Source of the DNA: Bacteroidales bacterium
GTDB lineage: Bacteria > Bacteroidota > Bacteroidia > Bacteroidales > Paludibacteraceae
DNA length: 7,592 nucleotides
Direction: 5' to 3'
NCBI GenBank assembly: GCA_018066005.1
Contig: JAGHSG010000122.1
Coordinates: forward strand, 1-7,592
Made by a program: the position numbers and the translations under genes. Position 1 is the first letter of the stretch, and each line of letters opens with the position of its first letter. Shown piece by piece: positions 1-5,983 of the stretch. The notes beneath the pieces were generated by a model, which saw only the letters and a list, made by a program, of their open reading frames with translations, made no database searches and was not told the origin of the DNA.

Positions 1-2434
1 ACAATGTACTATGTAATTTATCTGTACTAAAACGTATTTTTCCCCGTCCTTCAGCACGGACAATAAAAGTAGCCTGTCCGTGGAAGAGCGGCATGGTAGG
101 TTGTTGCATCGGGTACAGACAAGTCGGGTCGCCATTAGCCGCACCCATAAAACGAACTTTCTTGGTGCTGACAGTCACCACATCGTCAGCATCGGGGCAC
201 AGGTTACCATCCTTATCCACGGCACTAACCGTTAAATAACGAAGTCCGTCTTCCGTCTGCTCCCCCTGATTAGCCCACTCCACACGCAAAGCGTAAGGCT
301 CTCCCGCTGTATGAATGGTTTGTTCTGCCGCGGGCTGATTATTTTCATCGTATGCCACAACACGTATCTCGCCCGGCCGGTAAATAACATCTTGCCACAT
401 CAGGCGGTATCTGGGCAGCAATTCGGGACGCGGCGCACTACCCCAACTCGGGATTTCGAATGTTCCAACTTGCGGCATTGAACTTACGCCTTCAATCACG
501 GCACCTTGGGCTACACACGCTGTTTCCTCTGCCGTAGCAAAACGCAAACGTCCCTGACTGACGCCATTGACAAATAACTCTGCCGAAGGATAAGAGGTAT
601 AGACATAGACGGGCGTTTGCTGTCCTTCTCTACCAGGGTGCGTCCAATGGGGAAGGATGTGCAAAGTCGGCTCCTGCTCATTCCACTGCGAGCGGTATAA
701 ATAATATCGGTCCTTCGGCAAGGACGCGAGGTCTATCATGCCGAAATATGAACTATGTGCAGGCCACGCATCCGTATCATACGGAGAAGGTTCACCTAAA
801 TAATCTATACCTGTCCAAACAAACTGACCAATCGTCCAATTATAGTCATCCTGCAACTGAAAATCCTGCTCGGGCAGTCCCGACCACGCACAGTATTCCA
901 CATCATAACCGCTGCTCTGCCGGTCTATATGAATAGCATCCGGCTGCAGAACGACAGGATAATGATAACTTCCTCTGGATGAGACTGTTGAAGCGGTCTC
1001 GCTGCCCAAAATCAATTTATTTGGCAAGCGTTTATGAGCTTCCACGTATCGGGACGTGCGATAGTTAAATCCGGGTATATCCATCACTTTGGCAAAGCCG
1101 TTGTAAATAACATCTTTGACTTGGTCCATACCACACGTAACGGGACGTGTCGGGTCTTCGCGATGACAAATATCTTGCAAATATTTCGCCGTTTCGTCTC
1201 CGCCTTTTTGCACTTGGTCCCAAACTTCGTTGCCGACACTCCACATGACCACAGCCGGTGAGTTACGGTAATGACGAATCATGTTCACAATATCCCGTTC
1301 TGCCCAATCCGCGAAGAAGGTGGAATAGTCATTTTTGCACTTGGCATATTTCCATACATCAAAAGACTCGACAACAAGCATCAGTCCCATTTCTTCGCAC
1401 AATTCCACCAATTCAGGGGCAGGCATATTGTGGGTAGTACGTACGGCATCACACCCCATATCTTTGAGTAAGGTCAGTTGATGACGAAGCGCATCTTTAT
1501 GCACCGCAGCACCTAACGGACCTAAATCATGATGCAGACATACACCTTTGAATTTACGCACATGACCATTCAATAAAAAGCCCTTATCCGGCTGATATTC
1601 AATGGTTCGTATTCCAATAGGTATTTGTTCGACGTCCACCTGTTGTTCACCATTCCAAACCGTCGTGCGCGCTATATATAAATAAGGTGTCTCCGGCGAC
1701 CAAAGTTGCGGATTGGTTATTTCGGCTTGTCCTTGCGCGCCATGAATCGTAGCAACTACTTCGTTCCGGTACAAAAGGTCTGTCTGCACACGCGTCTGCT
1801 CCGTAGCATTTTTTACCGCCACATCAACAGAAACAACAGCAGAAGCAGAATCGGCAGATACCGTTGTAAAACAAGTACCCCACACAGGGATATGCGTTTT
1901 TGCCTTTCTTATCAAATGAACATAGCGGTATAAACCGGCTCCCGGATACCAACGACTTTGCTCGGGTAAGTTCTCCAAACGTACCGAAAGAGTATTTTCC
2001 GCTTGCAGATAAGGAGTAATATCCACATAAAAACTATTGTATCCGTACGGCCACTCGGTAACTTTTTGGTTGTTTACATACACCTCAGCACGCGACATGG
2101 CACCGTCAAAGAGCAGATAATACACACTATCTTCCGTGCCTTTATCGGAGTGTCCGGAAGCACCATCAACCGTCAATTGAGTCCTGTACCACGCAGCCCC
2201 CATCCATTTCAATCCTCCGCTACGCCCTGTTTTCCAAGTGGGATGTGTTTCGCCATTTTGTACGACAGTGACCTGTTGCAAGTCATTCTTGCGGTCAAAA
2301 GGCATCGTTATAGCCCAATCATGCGGAACTGTAACTTGTACCCATGCGGTCTGCTCGGGCAACTGATGGTCTTGACGTTCAAAAGCAAACTGCCACGAAG
2401 TCAGTAGGGTTAATATGGATACTAACAAACTCAT
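1..2434 (-). CDS. GH2 beta-galactosidase, C-terminus cut by window edge
   Basis: Family 2 glycoside hydrolase, probably an exo-beta-galactosidase releasing galactose from galacto-oligosaccharides made by the GH53 enzyme upstream. My minus-strand translation gives 811 codons with no stop before the window edge. Order: weak hydrophobic leader (about 3-12), GH2 sugar-binding domain with VPHDWAI and GGLKWMGAAWYR (to about 175), Ig-like domain (about 180-290), TIM barrel (about 290-560) with GVCLHHDLGPLGAA, acid/base E403 in SVGNE and nucleophile E479 in GSETAS. Then come WTGIDYLGEPSPY and SSYFGMIDLA, a DUF4982-like module from about 595 (ILPHW, AELFVNG) and a C-terminal Ig-like domain. In relatives the chain ends soon after this point, so probably only about 5-20 residues are missing. 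Start: the ATG overlaps the GH53 stop as ATGA; an in-frame ATG two codons earlier (2440) is possible. The leader has no Lys/Arg, so export is likely but not proven. Family is certain; galactose specificity is inferred from the GH53 neighbour. Confidence 0.93.
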   Translation of the reverse strand, partial: MSLLVSILTLLTSWQFAFERQDHQLPEQTAWVQVTVPHDWAITMPFDRKNDLQQVTVVQNGETHPTWKTGRSGGLKWMGAAWYRTQLTVDGASGHSDKGTEDSVYYLLFDGAMSRAEVYVNNQKVTEWPYGYNSFYVDITPYLQAENTLSVRLENLPEQSRWYPGAGLYRYVHLIRKAKTHIPVWGTCFTTVSADSASAVVSVDVAVKNATEQTRVQTDLLYRNEVVATIHGAQGQAEITNPQLWSPETPYLYIARTTVWNGEQQVDVEQIPIGIRTIEYQPDKGFLLNGHVRKFKGVCLHHDLGPLGAAVHKDALRHQLTLLKDMGCDAVRTTHNMPAPELVELCEEMGLMLVVESFDVWKYAKCKNDYSTFFADWAERDIVNMIRHYRNSPAVVMWSVGNEVWDQVQKGGDETAKYLQDICHREDPTRPVTCGMDQVKDVIYNGFAKVMDIPGFNYRTSRYVEAHKRLPNKLILGSETASTVSSRGSYHYPVVLQPDAIHIDRQSSGYDVEYCAWSGLPEQDFQLQDDYNWTIGQFVWTGIDYLGEPSPYDTDAWPAHSSYFGMIDLASLPKDRYYLYRSQWNEQEPTLHILPHWTHPGREGQQTPVYVYTSYPSAELFVNGVSQGRLRFATAEETACVAQGAVIEGVSSMPQVGTFEIPSWGSAPRPELLPRYRLMWQDVIYRPGEIRVVAYDENNQPAAEQTIHTAGEPYALRVEWANQGEQTEDGLRYLTVSAVDKDGNLCPDADDVVTVSTKKVRFMGAANGDPTCLYPMQQPTMPLFHGQATFIVRAEGRGKIRFSTDKLHSTL

Positions 2435-3510
2435 TTCCATAAAGTTATCAAGGCGTCATTGGGCTGACCATCTTTGGTAAATGCCCCCATATTGTACGCT
2501 TCCCAACCATCTTGTTTGTATTCGGCAGGTTTCCAACCACCATAGACCTGCGGCTCCCAGTAAAAAATACCGGCAAAATAGTCCAACGAGTCCAAGCGCG
2601 TGCGGATATCCGTCATCACTTGTTTGGCACCCGGCACATTAGCGGACAAAGTACCTATCTCGCATAACATAACGGGGCAGCCAAATTCGCCATGCAGGAG
2701 TTTGATATTCTGCTCCGCCAATTCGTTCATCTCCGGCCAATATTTTTTAGACCAATCGTACATCATCGGATAATGGCTCAATCCGATCATGTCAAACTTA
2801 CCGCCGTTCTGCTTCAGTTTGCGGAAGAACCAGTTATTGTTCTCGTAGGCATTGTCAATATGCACGATTACTTGTGCGTTGGGGAAGATACTCTTGACTG
2901 CATTATATCCCGTCAGGGTCATGCGTGCATAGTTTTTCCAGCCATTAGGGGTATCACCTTGCGATGTCCATAACTGTCCAATAGGCCATAACATACCATT
3001 GCGCGTCTCATTACCCACCTGCACCCATTCTGGCGTAACACCGGCTTGTTGAAGCATTTGCAGCACTTCGGTGGTGTGGGAAGAAATCGAGTCGCACAGT
3101 TGGTCTATGGTGCATGTTTTCCATGCTTCCGGCATATTCTGCTTACCGGGATCTGCAAAGTAATCCGAATAGTGAAAATCTATCATCACACGCAGTTTAA
3201 GGGCGGCAGCACGTTTGGCTTTAACCAATACATCCTGCTTGTTGCACCAACCTGTTTTGTGATTCACAAAGACCCGCAGACGCACGCTATTCATCCCATA
3301 ATCGCGCATCAGGCGCATACCTTCCACGGCTTTGCCTTCGGCATTGTAAAAAAGCACATTATCCTGCTCCTGCTCGGTCAACCACGAGCAATCCGCTCCC
3401 TTGGCGTAACTGCCAACAGGTGCAGGAATGTAGGGATCCACATCAGCGGTTGTTGTCTTGCAAGCACATAAGGACACCAAAACCAATGTGATTAACAAAG
3501 TGTGTTTCAT
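2431..3510 (-). CDS. GH53 arabinogalactan endo-beta-1,4-galactanase, lipoprotein
   Basis: Endo-acting galactanase that cuts beta-1,4-galactan, the side chain of type I arabinogalactan in pectin. It has 359 residues, normal for the family. The start is the ATG at 3510, 1 nt after the galM stop, because it opens directly into a lipoprotein leader (MKHTLLITLVLVSLCAC, lipid Cys most likely C17). The frame stays open for another 55 codons upstream, but those overlap galM and have no leader. The GH53 core begins at GADCSWLTEQE (39-49); the hallmark DFHYSDYFADPGKQ is at 111-124. The acid/base is E168 in VQVGNETRNG and the nucleophile E284 in MLCEIGT. Near the C-terminus, GIFYWEP (314-320) is also family-typical. 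It is probably lipid-anchored in the outer membrane; whether it faces outward cannot be told from sequence. Translation is probably coupled to galM before it and GH2 after it. This is the gene that best defines the locus substrate. Confidence 0.95.
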   Translation of the reverse strand: MKHTLLITLVLVSLCACKTTTADVDPYIPAPVGSYAKGADCSWLTEQEQDNVLFYNAEGKAVEGMRLMRDYGMNSVRLRVFVNHKTGWCNKQDVLVKAKRAAALKLRVMIDFHYSDYFADPGKQNMPEAWKTCTIDQLCDSISSHTTEVLQMLQQAGVTPEWVQVGNETRNGMLWPIGQLWTSQGDTPNGWKNYARMTLTGYNAVKSIFPNAQVIVHIDNAYENNNWFFRKLKQNGGKFDMIGLSHYPMMYDWSKKYWPEMNELAEQNIKLLHGEFGCPVMLCEIGTLSANVPGAKQVMTDIRTRLDSLDYFAGIFYWEPQVYGGWKPAEYKQDGWEAYNMGAFTKDGQPNDALITLWK

Positions 3511-3511
3511 A

Positions 3512-4504
3512 TTACACGAATTTATAAGATGTTTTTTCGTAATACACTTCTCCCGGACGCAAAATAGCATTGGGGAAGTTGGCGTGATTAGGACTGTCCG
3601 GGAAGTTCTGCGCTTCCAAGCAAATAGCATGCTGTACGTCATACTTAGCGCCACTCTTGCCCACATTCTGCTCAATCCAGTTGCCTGTATAGACTTGCAG
3701 TCCGGGCATCGTAGTCCACACTTCCATAGTGCGTCCGTCCGCTTCTACTACGGCTGCCAATTGTGCATCGTGCCTATCAATCTTATTAAGCACCCAGTTA
3801 TTATCAATACCACGTCCGGGGGCAAAGAAGGGGTCATCTATCCGGTCGCCCACACGGACGGGCTGACGGAAGTCCATCGGGGTATTCTCCACCGACAGTA
3901 TCTCGCCTGTCGGGCAGGCGGTATCATCAAAAGGCGTGTATTTGTCGGCAAAGACTTGCAAAATATGGTCTTTGACCGTACCACTACCTTCGCCTGCCAA
4001 ATTAAAGTAAGCATGGTTGGTAAAGCCCACGACGGTAGGCCGGTCTGTTTTGGCTTCAAACTGAATGGATAAAGCATTATCTTTGGTGAGTGTGTAGGTG
4101 ACATAAACGTCCAAATTACCCGGGTAGTTTTCCTCACCGTCGGCTGCACGATAGTGCAAACTGACACTGTAGCGTGTCTGTCCCACAATGTCCCAAACCT
4201 TCTGATTAAAACCACTTACTCCACCATGAAGCGAGTTGGTGCCGTTGTTGATGGGTAACTGATAGTTTTTGCCATCAATCGTAAAGCGACCATCTTTGAT
4301 ACGGTTAGCATAGCGACCGATGATGGCATTGAAATAGGTTTCTTTCTGTTGCCACTCGTCCATCGTATTAAAACCGAGGACAATATCTTTTTTCTCACCT
4401 TGCTTGTTAGGCACAATCAAGCGTAGTAATTTAGCGCCATAGTTACTAATCTCGGCTGTCAGTCCTTGACCGCCCTGCAAAGTAATTGTTCTAATCTGTT
4501 TCAT
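3512..4504 (-). CDS. galM: Aldose 1-epimerase (galactose mutarotase)
   Basis: Interconverts beta- and alpha-D-galactose so that galactokinase, which takes the alpha anomer, can use sugar released by beta-galactosidase. The protein has 330 residues with no signal peptide, so it should act in the cytoplasm. Family motifs are in order: GRYANRI (64-69), NSLHGG with H93, TNHAYFNLAG with the catalytic acid H164, GIDNNWVL with D234, and CLEAQNFPDSPNH with the catalytic base E297. Their order and spacing closely follow the characterised Lactococcus lactis GalM. It starts 16 nt after galK and ends 1 nt before the GH53 start, so it is the second gene of one operon. I see no Shine-Dalgarno site, as is usual in Bacteroidota. 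The next gene relies on the same transcript and probably on re-initiation after this stop. Confidence 0.96.
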   Translation of the reverse strand: MKQIRTITLQGGQGLTAEISNYGAKLLRLIVPNKQGEKKDIVLGFNTMDEWQQKETYFNAIIGRYANRIKDGRFTIDGKNYQLPINNGTNSLHGGVSGFNQKVWDIVGQTRYSVSLHYRAADGEENYPGNLDVYVTYTLTKDNALSIQFEAKTDRPTVVGFTNHAYFNLAGEGSGTVKDHILQVFADKYTPFDDTACPTGEILSVENTPMDFRQPVRVGDRIDDPFFAPGRGIDNNWVLNKIDRHDAQLAAVVEADGRTMEVWTTMPGLQVYTGNWIEQNVGKSGAKYDVQHAICLEAQNFPDSPNHANFPNAILRPGEVYYEKTSYKFV

Positions 4505-4520
4505 CGTGCATTTTGCATTG

Positions 4521-5612
4521 TTAATCGTCCACTCTTTTTACGCCGTCGCCTATTTCCGCCACATAGAATTCAGCCGTCAAGCCTGTTTTGGCTTTGTATT
4601 CCTTACCGACCTGTTCGATAAAAGCGGGAATTGCTTCATCTTTAACCAGCGATACAGTGCAACCGCCAAAACCGCCACCGGTCATACGACTGCCTATTAC
4701 ACCGTCTATTTTCCAGGCGGCCTCTGCCATAGCGTCCAATTCGGGGCCTGTGACTTCATAATCATCACGCAGGGAGACGTGGCTTTGGTTCATAAGTTGA
4801 CCAAAAGTGGCTATATCGCCTTTTTGCAGCGCCTCTACTGCATCGGTTGTACGTTTTACTTCGGAAATAAAGTGCCGTGCCTTGGGATTGGTATAATCTT
4901 TTTTAGCAAGTGCTTCACGGCTCTCTTTTACGCGGTCGTTATAAGTACCCGAATCCAGTTTGTGAGGCGAGTGTGTATTGGCAATCACCACTTTGATGCC
5001 GTCCAATTTGACAGGAACCAATTGGAATTCCAATGTTTGGCAGTTGAGGAAGATAGCATGGTCTTTCTTACCTTGTGCAGAAGCGAATTGGTCCATAATG
5101 CCACAATTCACACCGGCAAACTCATGTTCGCTGAGTTGTCCTATCTTAGCCAATTCCGTTCTGTCGTATCCGGCATTAAACACATCATTAAACGCGCAAG
5201 CGGTAGCCACTTCAATAGCAGCCGAACTGCTCAAACCGGCTCCTGCAGGAACATTTCCCCAGAAAAGCATGTCATATCCTTTTTTCAGTTCAAAACCGCG
5301 TTTGATGTATTGTGCGATACAGCCAAGAGGATAATTTGCCCAACAATTATTGGGCAGAGGAGTAGTGAGGGCATCTAAGTTAACCGTTACCAAACTGCCA
5401 TCCATATTCAGACTTTGGAAGCGGAGTTGTTTATCGTCATTCTCTGCCAAAAGCAGGTATGTACCAAAACTTAACGCACACGGGAACACGTATCCTCCGT
5501 TATAGTCGGTATGTTCACCAATCAGATTGACGCGCCCGGGGGCAAAATACACGGCTTGTGCCTGTTTTCCATACGTTTTTTCAAACGCCTGTTTCAATTC
5601 CTTCGTTTCCAT
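4521..5612 (-). CDS. galK: Galactokinase
   Basis: Phosphorylates alpha-D-galactose with ATP to galactose-1-phosphate, the first committed Leloir step, in the cytoplasm. It is a GHMP-family kinase of 363 residues, slightly short but within the bacterial range. The galactokinase signature APGRVNLIGEHTDYNGG (24-40) holds R27 and the sugar-binding E33, H34 and D36. The ATP-binding GHMP motif PAGAGLSSSAA is at 122-132. The catalytic base is D174 in GIMDQFAS. The third motif, SRMTGGGFGGCTV, is at 308-320. No key residue is missing. It is the first gene of the operon, about 20-25 nt downstream of a good Bacteroidetes-type promoter, so its leader would be very short. The next step needs GalT and GalE, which are not in the window and must be encoded elsewhere. 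Confidence 0.97.
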   Translation of the reverse strand: METKELKQAFEKTYGKQAQAVYFAPGRVNLIGEHTDYNGGYVFPCALSFGTYLLLAENDDKQLRFQSLNMDGSLVTVNLDALTTPLPNNCWANYPLGCIAQYIKRGFELKKGYDMLFWGNVPAGAGLSSSAAIEVATACAFNDVFNAGYDRTELAKIGQLSEHEFAGVNCGIMDQFASAQGKKDHAIFLNCQTLEFQLVPVKLDGIKVVIANTHSPHKLDSGTYNDRVKESREALAKKDYTNPKARHFISEVKRTTDAVEALQKGDIATFGQLMNQSHVSLRDDYEVTGPELDAMAEAAWKIDGVIGSRMTGGGFGGCTVSLVKDEAIPAFIEQVGKEYKAKTGLTAEFYVAEIGDGVKRVDD

Positions 5613-5637
5613 AATGATATTGATTTATTTGTTTCTG

Positions 5638-5669
5638 CAAAGGTACAACTTTTTTTGCACATTTGCAAA
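5638..5669 (-). promoter_or_regulatory. Bacteroidetes-type promoter of the galK operon
   Basis: On the minus strand a -33 TTTG (5669-5666) lies exactly 20 nt before a -7 box TACCTTTG (5645-5638), matching the Bacteroidota primary sigma consensus TTTG / 19-21 nt / TAnnTTTG. The predicted start would be about 5 to 10 nt further on, giving a leader of roughly 20 nt before the galK ATG at 5612. It is the only full match I found between the terminator and galK. Confidence 0.8.
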
Positions 5670-5684
5670 TAAAAGTGCAAAAAA
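5651..5684. repeat. Nested inverted repeat over the galK -33 element, possible operator
   Basis: Perfect 10-bp arms TTTTTTGCAC (5651-5660) and GTGCAAAAAA (5675-5684) flank a 14-nt spacer that itself contains the perfect 10-bp palindrome ATTTGCAAAT (5661-5670). The hexamer TGCAAA or its complement occurs four times in this stretch, and a fifth copy overlaps the end of the -7 box (5636-5641). The -33 TTTG lies inside the inner palindrome. The layout suits binding of a dimeric repressor or activator, but the protein is unknown and A/T-rich symmetry can arise by chance. Confidence 0.5.
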
Positions 5685-5693
5685 GTTTAGAGT

Positions 5694-5783
5694 TTAGTGC
5701 TGTTGCAATAAAATAAACAAAAACCATAAAAACCTCAGAAAGCCAATACGCAGCGTTGCTGCTAACGTGCTAAACACATTCAT
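5694..5783 (-). CDS. Doubtful 29-aa hydrophobic ORF upstream of galK
   Basis: An ATG at 5783 opens 29 codons ending in TAA at 5694. The product begins MNVFSTLAATLR and ends in a hydrophobic stretch, FLRFLWFLFILL, that could span a membrane. AGGACT lies a few bases before the ATG. Against it: no promoter is visible before it, it ends upstream of the galK promoter, A/T-rich DNA often gives short Phe/Leu-rich ORFs, and I recognise no family. I give it as a candidate only. Confidence 0.12.
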   Translation of the reverse strand: MNVFSTLAATLRIGFLRFLWFLFILLQQH

Positions 5784-5785
5784 AA

Positions 5786-5837
5786 AGTCCTATTATGCAA
5801 GCATATAGTCCTTTCTGTATTTCTTTATCACAGTCCT
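5786..5837. repeat. Three copies of AGTCCT
   Basis: AGTCCT occurs at 5786-5791, 5807-5812 and 5832-5837, with start-to-start distances of 21 and 25 bp. On the coding strand it reads AGGACT. Two copies sit just before ATG triplets, one of which opens only a three-codon ORF. Function is unknown; a spaced protein-binding site or chance are both possible. Confidence 0.3.
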
Positions 5838-5884
5838 ACAGACTATTGGTTTTCTGACGATAAACAGAAAAAAATATTTCAAAT

Positions 5885-5916
5885 AAAAAAAAAGAGGCCC
5901 GAAGACCTCTTTTTTT
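5885..5916 (-). terminator. Intrinsic terminator with UUCG tetraloop
   Basis: In the minus-strand transcript the stem AGAGGUC / GGCCUCU (5910-5904 with 5899-5893, one U-G pair) closes a UUCG loop through a C-G pair, the extra-stable cUUCGg type. A-rich sequence precedes it and a run of nine U follows, so the stem can extend by A-U pairs. It lies about 70 nt after the stop of the upstream gene and ends that transcription unit. The A/T tracts on both sides could let it work on the plus strand too. Confidence 0.88.
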
Positions 5917-5929
5917 GTTATCTGCAGAA

Positions 5930-5943
5930 TCTGCTATAGCAGA
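5930..5943. repeat. Perfect 14-bp palindrome
   Basis: TCTGCTATAGCAGA is its own reverse complement and lies between the stop codon of the upstream gene and its terminator. A hairpin here could protect the 3' end of the message, or it may be a protein site. No function can be assigned. Confidence 0.4.
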
Positions 5944-5949
5944 ATTCCG

Positions 5950-5962
5950 TAGAATTATTCTA
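5950..5962. repeat. Short inverted repeat TAGAAT-T-ATTCTA
   Basis: Two 6-bp arms around a single central base, 6 bp from the 14-bp palindrome and about 20 bp after the upstream stop codon. With only one central base it would make a poor hairpin, so a protein-binding site or chance fits better. Confidence 0.25.
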
Positions 5963-5983
5963 ATGCTGTTGTTCTATTGCTAA

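Larger units (their letters stand above)
5613..5983. other. Intergenic region between the SGBP-position gene and galK
   Basis: This AT-rich gap of 371 bp separates two minus-strand transcription units. From right to left it holds two short palindromes just after the upstream stop codon, an intrinsic terminator, a roughly 200-bp stretch with short repeats and a doubtful 29-codon ORF, and the galK promoter with an overlapping palindrome. These parts are listed separately. A GCAGC-GTT-GCTGC hairpin also lies at 5750-5762. I see no tRNA, no riboswitch class I can recognise, and no plus-strand gene. Confidence 0.8.

Noticed and set aside
2003..2407. 134-codon plus-strand ORF opposite the GH2 N-terminus
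   Set aside because: Shadow of the GH2 reading frame; the minus-strand frame is continuous and has GH2 motifs throughout.
3511..3675. 55-codon N-terminal extension of the GH53 frame
   Set aside because: It overlaps galM and precedes a perfect lipoprotein leader at the ATG at 3510, so it is just open frame.
3458..4072. 204-codon plus-strand ORF opposite galM and the GH53 start
   Set aside because: Antisense to two clear genes, no recognisable motif, no promoter.
3838..4416. Two minus-strand ORFs of 125 and 66 codons within galM in another frame
   Set aside because: Out-of-frame overlaps of an intact galM; they do not indicate a frameshift, since galM is full length in its own frame.
4506..5378. 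290-codon plus-strand ORF opposite galK and the galK-galM junction
   Set aside because: It lies antisense to galK, which has every catalytic motif. Its product is rich in Cys, Phe and His and shows no domain.
5786..5837. CRISPR-like array
   Set aside because: The repeat unit is only 6 bp with three copies, far below a CRISPR repeat, and no cas gene is near.
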